Below, one piece after another: positions 1 to 6,139 of a stretch of DNA of 6,139 nucleotides. Position numbers and translations under genes: made by a program. The notes below the pieces were generated by a model. It did not search any database. It was not told the DNA's origin and saw only the letters and a program-made list of their open reading frames with translations. This DNA comes from Bacteroidota bacterium. Its GTDB lineage: Bacteria > Bacteroidota > Bacteroidia > Bacteroidales > UBA1402. The DNA is taken from contig JAUZOU010000188.1 of assembly GCA_030706285.1 (NCBI GenBank), positions 1-6,139 on the forward strand. The letters run 5' to 3'. The number at the start of each line of letters is the position of its first letter. Position 1 is the stretch's first letter.

Positions 1-825
1 AAAACGATCCATCGATTGAATGATCAAAAGGCCGCTGATCGTCTTACCATAGCCAGGATTGATGCTGCCTCACACCTGCAACGGTCTGTTATTAGTTACA
101 TCATCGTCATACTGGTATTGACAGTAGCTGGCTTCACCTTCTTGATCTTGTATCTGAAAAAGCGGAAAGACAATCAGCTGCATCGTCAGCAAACCTTGTT
201 GACCACTTTGCGTATGGAGAATGCCCGGAACAGGCTTTCACCTCATTTTCTGTTCAATGTGTTGGGGACGATAGCCAATAATGCCGCTCAGCCGGAAGTT
301 CTCCGGAAGCATGTCGAATCACTTTCCCTTTTGTTAAGACAAACACTGGAAAATGTGGAACAGCAGCTGGTCAGCCTTGAAGACGAGCTCAGATTGGTAG
401 AGGCATTTGTCGAACTGCAACGGGCCCGTATACCTGGAACGTTTGAATTCAGGCTGGAAATGACGCCCGCGACAGACCTTCAGCAACTAATTCCAGCCAT
501 GCTGTTACAGATTCCGGTTGAAAATGCTATTAAACATGGACTCTTACCTATGGCTGAAGAGCAACCAAAAGAAGTGTCGGTTTCTATTCTATGCGATCCG
601 CTGGGTATGACATTCCAGATCACAGATAATGGCGTGGGTTTGCATGCGTCAGGGAATCAGTATAAAGGTACCGGTACCGGGTTGAAGGTGCTGTACCAAA
701 CCATTCACTGGTTTAATGAAGCCAACAGGCAGCACATAACGTTCGATCTTGAACAAAGACAGGACCAATCCGGAACGATCTCGCGGATTTTCATTCCCGC
801 AGGATTTGTTTTTACTCATAACTGA
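1..825 (+). CDS. LytS-type sensor histidine kinase, C-terminal part (5' partial)
   Basis: This is the inner-membrane sensor kinase of a two-component pair; it autophosphorylates on His and passes phosphate to the downstream regulator. The frame is open to the left edge, so the TTG at 16 is not a credible start and the sensing region is missing; 274 residues remain (numbered from base 1). A hydrophobic membrane segment lies at about 29-51, followed by a basic KKRK stop-transfer and a short helical linker. The His_kinase (PF06580) phosphoacceptor motif LSPHFLFN places the His at residue 82 (codon 244-246). A HATPase domain follows, with N-box PVENAIKH (Glu174, Asn175), G1-box DNGVGL (209-214) and G2-like GTGTGLKVL (from 223). 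It has the short PHFLFN type of core rather than the classic HisKA type. The upstream half is probably periplasmic, and in this phylum often carries TPR or propeller repeats, but none of that is visible here. Confidence 0.93.
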   Translation, partial: KTIHRLNDQKAADRLTIARIDAASHLQRSVISYIIVILVLTVAGFTFLILYLKKRKDNQLHRQQTLLTTLRMENARNRLSPHFLFNVLGTIANNAAQPEVLRKHVESLSLLLRQTLENVEQQLVSLEDELRLVEAFVELQRARIPGTFEFRLEMTPATDLQQLIPAMLLQIPVENAIKHGLLPMAEEQPKEVSVSILCDPLGMTFQITDNGVGLHASGNQYKGTGTGLKVLYQTIHWFNEANRQHITFDLEQRQDQSGTISRIFIPAGFVFTHN

Positions 826-830
826 TTTGA

Positions 831-1622
831 ATGATGGCAACTGTATCTGACTTACCCATAACGACAGTTCTGGTTGATGATAATCCGGAATTTATTTACG
901 ACCTGAAAGAACGATTGATGTTTGTTCCTGATGTTCAGGTTGTTGGAGTGGCTTCTTCTTACCAGAAAGCTAAAAAGCTGATTTTGACCCATAAGCCTGA
1001 TTTGCTTTTTTTGGATGTAGAAATGCCTTTCAGAAGTGGTTTTGACTTGTTGGAGGAAATCAGGAGCGCCGGTTGTACAGAGACTAAGGTGATATTTTAT
1101 ACGGCGTACGATCATTATATGATCGATGCCTTGAGAAAGTCTGTTTTTGATTTTATTGTGAAACCGGTTCGTGATGAGGAGTTACTTGAGGCAATCAGCC
1201 GGTTTAGAGAAAACAGATTGAAAAAAACAACAGAAGCGACCGTTGCACAGGAGGTTATTCGATCTTTCCCTGATGCCATAGCTTTACCTACTTCTGTCGG
1301 ATTCAAGTTTGTCGATCGAAACAGGATTGTCTTGTTCAGCTCTTTTAAGGACAATCAGTCAGTTACTTTTTGGGAGGCATTGTTGTCGGATGATGAGCAC
1401 GTTTTGCTTCCAAGAAATGTCAATGCCAAAGAAATAAGCCGGAATATGAATTCCGACCGTTTCATTCAGATCAATCAGTCGGCTATCGTCAACATCAATT
1501 TCATTAACCTGATCGAAGTTAAATCCAAGACTTGTATTCTGACTCCTCCCTTTCATAAAATTCCACTGGCCATTTCCAGGAGCTATTACCCCCAGATCAG
1601 GGATCGATTTAATCTGTTTTAA
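831..1622 (+). CDS. LytTR-family response regulator
   Basis: Cytoplasmic DNA-binding response regulator, complete at 263 residues, a usual length for the family. The N-terminal receiver domain (about 11-125) has the acidic pair Asp16/Asp17 in VLVDDN, the phosphoacceptor Asp62 in FLDVEMP (codon 1014-1016), the switch Thr91 in FYTAYD and Lys111 in VKPV, so phosphorylation should be intact. After a linker, the C-terminal LytTR domain (about 150-263) has the typical stretch FIQINQSAIVNINFI (211-225), close to the family pattern in which a Ser/Asn-Ile-Val-Asn strand precedes the last helix. Translation starts at the tandem ATGATG (831 or 834), five bases after the kinase stop. There is no clear Shine-Dalgarno, which fits translational coupling and this phylum. 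The targets are unknown; no LytTR-style direct-repeat site was recognised in the window. Family assignment is firm, the regulon is not. Confidence 0.95.
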   Translation: MMATVSDLPITTVLVDDNPEFIYDLKERLMFVPDVQVVGVASSYQKAKKLILTHKPDLLFLDVEMPFRSGFDLLEEIRSAGCTETKVIFYTAYDHYMIDALRKSVFDFIVKPVRDEELLEAISRFRENRLKKTTEATVAQEVIRSFPDAIALPTSVGFKFVDRNRIVLFSSFKDNQSVTFWEALLSDDEHVLLPRNVNAKEISRNMNSDRFIQINQSAIVNINFINLIEVKSKTCILTPPFHKIPLAISRSYYPQIRDRFNLF

Positions 1623-1637
1623 AATTGATCCCATATT

Positions 1638-1690
1638 AAAAAAAGCAGCAAGAGACTATACCTGTCAGATACAGCCTCTTGCTTTGATTT
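1638..1690. terminator. Probable bidirectional intrinsic terminator
   Basis: An 8-bp perfect stem pairs AGCAAGAG (1647-1654) with CTCTTGCT (1676-1683); the loop contains a further small CTGT/ACAG helix (1662-1665 with 1671-1674). On the plus strand it lies about 25 bases past the regulator stop and is followed by TTTGATTT, a modest U-tract. On the minus strand the stem is followed, after GC, by seven uninterrupted T (complement of 1644-1638), a much better tract. It therefore probably ends both transcripts and would give the enzyme mRNA a 3' untranslated tail of roughly 235-280 bases. No termination data are available. Confidence 0.7.
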
Positions 1691-1702
1691 GGTTAGTTTG
1701 AA

Positions 1703-1746
1703 GGATTTTATTAACCAATTAATGAAACTCTAAAATCCGGATTTTA
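1703..1746. repeat. Three-copy GGATTTTA array with 16-bp palindrome
   Basis: The octamer GGATTTTA occurs at 1703-1710 and 1739-1746, and its exact reverse complement TAAAATCC at 1731-1738. The last two abut, giving the perfect 16-bp palindrome TAAAATCCGGATTTTA (1731-1746). The first and second copies can instead form a hairpin, within which ATTAA/TTAAT (1710-1714 with 1719-1723) forms an inner stem closed by CCAA. A further TTGGTTA/TAACCAA pairing (1689-1695 with 1712-1718) competes with that inner stem. The geometry is directly visible; its role is unknown: protein site, RNA structure, or chance in AT-rich DNA. Confidence 0.6.
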
Positions 1747-1834
1747 TTGGATTCGTTGTTTGATTTTTAACAATTATTTTGGTTTTCTTTTTCTATCCGT
1801 CATTATTCGAATACATAACTTTTACCTGCAACGG

Positions 1835-1853
1835 TTTGAATATCATATTCAAA
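1835..1853. repeat. 19-bp palindrome in the convergent spacer
   Basis: The site is TTTGAATAT-C-ATATTCAAA, two perfect 9-bp arms around one central base. As DNA it has the shape of a homodimeric regulator site; as RNA it would form only a weak A-U hairpin, and no T-tract follows on either strand, so it is not a good terminator. It lies about 65 bases downstream of the heparinase-like gene's stop, an unusual place for an operator. Confidence 0.55.
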
Positions 1854-1918
1854 AACTTGATTTCACTTTATGTCCAGCTCTTTTTTGACGGAGAAATTGA
1901 TTCAAAAGAATGTTCGAT

Positions 1919-4204
1919 TTATTTCCTGTCATCAATTGTTACGGATAGCTGCTTGTCTTCGTAACGGATCGCTTCTTGCTTCCCGTTAAGCAGGAGGGAC
2001 CCCGGCTTAACCGGACTAAAGAAGGTTGCATGAATGAAAGGTTGTCCCTGAACATGCAACTGAACTTTTTTTCCGTCATTTTTCTGAATGACATCTAATT
2101 TTGAAAGAGAAGCCATGTAGGATATCCCATTTCTGCGCAAGGCACTGCCGTAAGAAATAAACAGATCGGAAGCCTCTTCCGGTTTGCCGTTCTCCGGATA
2201 GGTCACAGCCAACAGATAAGCGTCTGTTTCCCAACCGTCGGCCCAGATCCAGGAGTTGGAGTGCATCAGGCTTCCGTCGGCCAGCAGGTTGATGTAGATG
2301 TCTGTCACTTTTCCATTGTATCGTACTTTTACGCCAATCCAGTTTTTGCCGTCCATCCGTTCCATTTTCGGCAGGTTCGTATCGGCGGCTGAATCTTTCA
2401 GAATAATGGCTGTCAAGCCCTTTACCTTGTTGACTTCGGCCGGATAATGGAAGGAATAATACGTTTCTTTGCCTTTCAGATCTTCGGTCGGACCCTGAAC
2501 AGGCTCTACGTACAGATTATCCGGATAATCGTGGACAAATTCCGAGGGGGCCAGCATTTCAGGATAGATCGGGCGAATCGCAACAGAGGCTTTGCCTTCG
2601 GAAACGATCAGATCGTAGCCCTCTTTTTTGACAGTGCCTTCGGTGTGCCATAACCACTCAAACTTTCCGGGTTTGTAGGTTTTCAGATCGTCAATCAGGT
2701 AAATAACCTGATCGATCCACAGAAAATGACGAAAATTCCGGATGAAATTGTTGGCAACCGGACCGGTTCCGTCCGCAAGGACGTACTTGATGTTGCCCCC
2801 ATCCATCAGGCCGGATAAATGTCCGTCCAGCATGGAACCGTGGTATTGTTGTTCTGTAGGCTGCCCTTCTCCGTTGAAAAGGACAACATTGTGCGCCTGA
2901 CTCTGGAAGAAATAGCCTCGGTATTCAGGGAAAGGATACCAGCAATTTCCGCCATCCTTGATGAGATCGATACCTTTATGGAAAAGGATGAAAGAGTTGG
3001 CGTCAGCATGAGAATGGTTCCAGGTATGACCGCTCTTGACAGCCAGCAGGGTTGCATCTTTTTGCCAGGAAGTTCTTATGGTGGCCCAACCGATATCCCC
3101 GAAGAGTTGCGATGTTGGCAGATCGGGCAGTGCAGGTGCGTTTTTTAAGTCCGGGAAATACAAAAAACCGATCGGGGTATTCCGGAAATAGCCGTCCCTG
3201 TTCTGGCCTTGTACGACTTGATTCAGATACCACAATGTGTTTGCGCTTTTTTGCCCTAACGCATAACTGAGTTCCAGCGTGTTTTCAGCCGTAATATTGA
3301 GGTGGCTGTCACCGAAGTTGAGGCTGTTCAGATTTCCTGTCCGAGGGTAGCATGCGTGCATGAAGAATTCAGGGGTTCCACTCAACTGAGGAATGCCGGG
3401 TAACGGCTGGCCTGGAAAAGCATTCTTCCAGCAAAGCCGGAACAACAAGGCTTCACTGATACCAAAATTGGCATAATTAACACTCTCGTACATACCGCCG
3501 TTTGAATCGAAGCTCTTTGGTTTGTTCTGCAGCACATCGCCGGCGAAGGCAAACCATTCGGGCAAACCCTCATTGACCTTGGCGGCGTATAGTCTGGCCT
3601 GCGGAAGTTCATTTTCCACACTGATAGCCAGGATACCACCCATACAGACACAGGCTGTCCACCAATTATGTCCCATGGAATTTAGAGAGTGGATCCGTGT
3701 CGGTTCAATCAGCCAATCTCCCAGTGACGGCTGTAGGCCAAGACGGTCGAGACCGGCGGCAATTTCTTTACGCTCAGTTTCTGTTAACGTATTGTAGATG
3801 GCATCGTAAGCAATAGCACTCAGGTAACATTTATGTGCTAGTTGCAATTCAGACCGCCAGGCCGGTTTACGGGCCAGCATCTCGCTGTTGTTGCTCCAGT
3901 TGTCTCCCCTGACTGTATTCAGCAGAATCTTTTTGACTTTGTCGGCATACGTCCGGTCGTCTGTCATGCAATAGGCTAGTGCCAGATAATCACAGCCGGA
4001 CAACTCATTTTTTTTAAGCAGCTCGTCCGCTTTCTGTTTCAGTTCGTTCCAGGCAGCAGACTGCTGAGCCTCATTTTTGATACGCTGTTTGGCTTGTTGG
4101 ATCCTGTCTGGTGTAAAAAGCAGGCAAGGGTGGGTTACTTTTTGAGCGGCACAACCGAAAACGGTTATGCAAGCTGTAAAAATCAGAATGACAAAATGCT
4201 TCAT
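1919..4204 (-). CDS. Heparinase II/III-family protein, putative exported polysaccharide lyase
   Basis: Predicted exported enzyme of 761 residues that probably cleaves uronic-acid-containing glycans by beta-elimination. The N-terminus (MKHFVILIF...) is a signal peptide ending VFGCAAQ: either a lipoprotein with Cys18 or a signal peptidase I substrate cut before Gln21. If it is a lipoprotein, no acidic surface-export signal follows Cys18, favouring the periplasm. Residues about 25-340 look like an alpha/alpha toroid, with SMGHNWW (176-182) and GGMYESVNYANFG (236-248) as likely sources of the catalytic Asn/His and Tyr. The beta-sandwich (PF07940-like, about 365-570) has HSHADANSF (His397, His399, Asp401), Asp417 in IKDGG and QAHNVV (His438). 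By analogy with Pedobacter heparinase II, His399/Asp417/His438 could bind a metal. A beta-rich C-terminal part follows. The ATG at 4204 is six bases after the glycosidase stop, without a Shine-Dalgarno, so it is probably coupled. Fold is confident; PL family and substrate are not assigned. Confidence 0.88.
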   Translation of the reverse strand: MKHFVILIFTACITVFGCAAQKVTHPCLLFTPDRIQQAKQRIKNEAQQSAAWNELKQKADELLKKNELSGCDYLALAYCMTDDRTYADKVKKILLNTVRGDNWSNNSEMLARKPAWRSELQLAHKCYLSAIAYDAIYNTLTETERKEIAAGLDRLGLQPSLGDWLIEPTRIHSLNSMGHNWWTACVCMGGILAISVENELPQARLYAAKVNEGLPEWFAFAGDVLQNKPKSFDSNGGMYESVNYANFGISEALLFRLCWKNAFPGQPLPGIPQLSGTPEFFMHACYPRTGNLNSLNFGDSHLNITAENTLELSYALGQKSANTLWYLNQVVQGQNRDGYFRNTPIGFLYFPDLKNAPALPDLPTSQLFGDIGWATIRTSWQKDATLLAVKSGHTWNHSHADANSFILFHKGIDLIKDGGNCWYPFPEYRGYFFQSQAHNVVLFNGEGQPTEQQYHGSMLDGHLSGLMDGGNIKYVLADGTGPVANNFIRNFRHFLWIDQVIYLIDDLKTYKPGKFEWLWHTEGTVKKEGYDLIVSEGKASVAIRPIYPEMLAPSEFVHDYPDNLYVEPVQGPTEDLKGKETYYSFHYPAEVNKVKGLTAIILKDSAADTNLPKMERMDGKNWIGVKVRYNGKVTDIYINLLADGSLMHSNSWIWADGWETDAYLLAVTYPENGKPEEASDLFISYGSALRRNGISYMASLSKLDVIQKNDGKKVQLHVQGQPFIHATFFSPVKPGSLLLNGKQEAIRYEDKQLSVTIDDRK

Positions 4205-4210
4205 GATGGG

Positions 4211-6139
4211 TTATTGATTTTTTTGACGCTCCTTTATTGTCCAGTAAACGATGTAACGTTGGCGATGAATTCGATACAAAGGTGCCAGTATGATGTCTTC
4301 ATTTACTATTTTGAAGGTTAATGCGTCCTGACCGGTTTCAGGGATAATCTGTTTCTCCAGCGTTTCTCTGCCCAATTTGAGTGTCGTTTGCAAACCGGCA
4401 GGAATATGGTACTGGTAGGTATAATAATCGTTGTAACGTGTTGGATCGGAATACGGTGCCGGCTTCTGCATGCCTTCAGTCCCCATTTCGCCGGCCAGAA
4501 TGATGGGGCCGTAAGCAATGGCTGCCAAGTCCGGATTGTCTGGCGTATTGACTAGATGTAATCGCATAGTGTAGTTGATTTCCACGTTGTCGCCTGCTTT
4601 CCAGGTCCGGTTCAGCTCGATATAACTTCCTGGCTGTTGCCTTAGCGCTATTTTTTTTCCATTGATTTTTACCGTAGCGCCCCAGATGGCCCATGACGGA
4701 TAACGAATGGCAATAGTCGTTTTTTGGTTTCCACTTTGTTCGATCAGCAACTTGGTCGTACCATTTTCAGGAAAGGCTGTTTCCTGCCTGACGACCAGGC
4801 CACGTTCCTTCCATGTCAGTATGGATGGGATGAATAGATTGACAATCAATCCTTTGCTCGTTTTATAATAAATAGCTTCGCCAAATTTTGCCTGACTCTC
4901 GAAACTGGTTCCTACACAACACCAGAACGAACTGTCCGGCGTGCTGTAAACTTTGTGAGCACCAGGGAGCATCGGCAGGAAATAAGCGATCATGCCTGTC
5001 TTGTCGTCCTGTTGACCCAGGATGTGGTTGTACAACGCTTTTTCATAATAATCGGCGTAAACAACATCCGGTTTGATACAAAATAAATGCCGGGTAAGTT
5101 TCAACAGGTTGTACACATTGCAGGATTCGCCGGTATAACCGGACAGGTGTTCGGATTGATGGTCCGGCAGGAAGAAATGTTCCTTGTCGCTGTTGCTGCC
5201 CGTACAGAATATATGGTGATTGACGACCGTGTGCCAGAAGAAATCGGCGGTTTTCAGATTGACCGGATTGCCTTCCAGTTCATAGTCACGTACCAAACCA
5301 ATCAGCTTGGGAATAAAGGTGTTGGCATGTTTGGTATTCAGGTTGTCTTCTCCTTGTTGCAAGGGTTCCAGCACTTCTTTGTGGTAAAAGAATTCAGCCA
5401 GCCACCGGTCGTCCGGATTGCCGGTTATGGCATACAAATTGTAAAACGAATCGTTGATGCCTCCGAATTCGTTTCGCAGCATCACGGTGCGTTGTTCGGC
5501 CGTCAATGGTTTTAGTTTGTTGTAAGCCCAGGTGGCCATTTTTTTGGCTACATCCAAGGCTTGTTTGTTGTCGCAGTATAGGTATTGATCAATCAGTCCG
5601 GAGAGTATTTTGTGCTGCGTATACCAGGGTGCCCAGACGCCTTGCCCGGCAATGTTGCGGTTGATGAGCTGTTGCGGATAGGCACTCAGATAGCCACTCT
5701 GATTGAGGGCTGCCTGGACTTCGGCCAACCCCTTTACCAGGCTGTCGGCTTTGGATTTGTACAGCTCGTTCCCGGTGGAAGCAAATTGCAGGGCCAGCGC
5801 CGACAAGACATGTCCGGTGGTATGTCCGCGCAAATCACAATCGAGTGATTCCCAGCCTGCCAGCTTTTTGGTGACAAAATAGCCGCCTTCCCTACCGCTG
5901 AATATGCCGGCATTTGTCCTGAAGCTATGCAGTAATGAGTTGACCGGAAGGGACAATAACCAACGGCTGCTACGTTCCATGTTTTGCCTGAACGGGCTGT
6001 TCAACAGACGCACGTCCTGAAGGTCAAAAGCGGTTGCTTCAGTGCGGATGTTATCCTTCAGGGTTATTTTTTCTGCCTGTTGGCCCGGGTAATGGGATTG
6101 GCCCAATACTTCGGCCGTATAAAGGATGGCAACGAGGCA
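4211..6139 (-). CDS. GH127/GH146-type glycosidase, putative beta-L-arabinofuranosidase (5' partial)
   Basis: Exported glycosidase of the former DUF1680 group (PF07944); characterised GH127 and GH146 members release beta-L-arabinofuranose, and some GH127 remove aceric acid from RG-II. The frame is open to the window edge; the TTG at 6106 is not the start. The first visible residues, CLVAILYTAEVLGQ, are the end of a signal peptide, probably cut before Gln14, giving a soluble periplasmic protein. Of 642 visible residues (numbered from 6139), the (alpha/alpha)6 barrel carries GHTTGH (105-110), WAPWYTQHK (169-177), NEFGGIND (223-230), HANTFIPK (271-278) and TGESCNVYN (336-344). SFWCCVGTS (404-412) gives Cys407 and Cys408. 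Glu338/Cys340 plus this pair match the zinc and nucleophilic Cys cluster of HypBA1, though its third zinc Cys has no visible equivalent (Phe405). A beta-rich C-terminal half follows from about 430. It is the first gene of the pair in view; upstream genes may exist. Confidence 0.9.
   Translation of the reverse strand, partial: CLVAILYTAEVLGQSHYPGQQAEKITLKDNIRTEATAFDLQDVRLLNSPFRQNMERSSRWLLSLPVNSLLHSFRTNAGIFSGREGGYFVTKKLAGWESLDCDLRGHTTGHVLSALALQFASTGNELYKSKADSLVKGLAEVQAALNQSGYLSAYPQQLINRNIAGQGVWAPWYTQHKILSGLIDQYLYCDNKQALDVAKKMATWAYNKLKPLTAEQRTVMLRNEFGGINDSFYNLYAITGNPDDRWLAEFFYHKEVLEPLQQGEDNLNTKHANTFIPKLIGLVRDYELEGNPVNLKTADFFWHTVVNHHIFCTGSNSDKEHFFLPDHQSEHLSGYTGESCNVYNLLKLTRHLFCIKPDVVYADYYEKALYNHILGQQDDKTGMIAYFLPMLPGAHKVYSTPDSSFWCCVGTSFESQAKFGEAIYYKTSKGLIVNLFIPSILTWKERGLVVRQETAFPENGTTKLLIEQSGNQKTTIAIRYPSWAIWGATVKINGKKIALRQQPGSYIELNRTWKAGDNVEINYTMRLHLVNTPDNPDLAAIAYGPIILAGEMGTEGMQKPAPYSDPTRYNDYYTYQYHIPAGLQTTLKLGRETLEKQIIPETGQDALTFKIVNEDIILAPLYRIHRQRYIVYWTIKERQKNQ

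Larger units (their letters stand above)
1623..1918. other. AT-rich spacer between convergent genes
   Basis: This gap of about 300 bases separates the 3' ends of the regulator and the heparinase-like gene. It is much richer in A+T than either flank. It holds a terminator-like hairpin close to the regulator stop and several palindromes listed separately. A weaker TTGTT/AACAA stem (1756-1760 with 1769-1773) is followed by T-rich sequence, and a short perfect palindrome TATTCGAATA lies at 1804-1813. I saw no convincing gene, tRNA, or Bacteroidota promoter of the TAnnTTTG type on either strand. Confidence 0.8.

Noticed and set aside
16..18. TTG as start of the histidine kinase
   Set aside because: The frame is open upstream to base 1 and the protein would lack any sensing region; it is an artefact of the window edge.
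74..85. 12-base word ACCTGCAACGGT repeated exactly at 1824-1835
   Set aside because: About one exact 12-base match is expected by chance in a window of this size, and flanking bases do not extend the match.
1623..1918. CRISPR array or insertion-sequence end
   Set aside because: The repeats are too short and not regularly spaced with unique spacers, and there is no transposase or target duplication.
1779..1964. Plus-strand open frame of 61 codons in the spacer
   Set aside because: It is Phe/Ile/Tyr/Ser-rich, as AT-rich noncoding DNA translates, it runs into the antisense of the heparinase-like gene, and no promoter or ribosome site precedes it.
4205..4330. Possible internal promoter for the heparinase-like gene
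   Set aside because: The nearest match to the Bacteroidota TAnnTTTG element on the minus strand is incomplete, and the six-base gap favours co-transcription.
5087..5515. Plus-strand open frame of 142 codons
   Set aside because: It lies wholly antisense to conserved GH127/146 motifs and its composition mirrors the complement of that gene; it is a shadow frame.
6104..6106. TTG (minus strand) as start of the glycosidase
   Set aside because: The in-frame upstream codons encode a hydrophobic signal-peptide end (CLVAILYTAEVLG), so the true start lies beyond the window.

Overview
The window looks like Bacteroidota chromosome, most likely order Bacteroidales. The signs are two secreted polysaccharide-degrading enzymes of kinds common in that phylum, a LytS/LytTR-type two-component pair, near-absent Shine-Dalgarno sequences, and a signal peptide that appears to be cut just before a Gln. 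No rRNA, tRNA, SusC/SusD pair or mobile element is visible, so the genus is not resolved.

Layout: two convergent, tightly packed gene pairs face each other across an AT-rich spacer of about 300 bp. On the plus strand, the left edge holds the C-terminal part of a membrane sensor histidine kinase (1-825, 5' end outside the window). Five bases later comes a complete LytTR-type response regulator (831-1622). On the minus strand, a GH127/GH146-type glycosidase (4211-6139, 5' end outside the window) is followed after six bases by a heparinase II/III-fold protein (1919-4204). The spacer (1623-1918) has a hairpin that probably works as a bidirectional terminator, with its best T-tract on the minus strand, and several palindromes that no gene explains.

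How the genes work together: the kinase and regulator are almost certainly partners. The signal is sensed by the missing N-terminal part, phosphate passes from the kinase His to the regulator Asp, and the LytTR domain binds DNA. The two enzymes are probably co-transcribed and exported to act on one glycan: the lyase-like protein on uronic-acid linkages and the GH127/146-like protein on terminal beta-L-arabinofuranose or a similar sugar. This suggests a pectin- or arabinogalactan-like plant glycan, but the substrate is inferred from family membership only. Convergence alone gives no evidence that the two-component system controls the enzymes. Both promoters lie outside the window.

I found no clearly new system. 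The points most worth checking are the two-enzyme pairing, the variant cysteine cluster in the glycosidase, and the palindromes in the convergent spacer.
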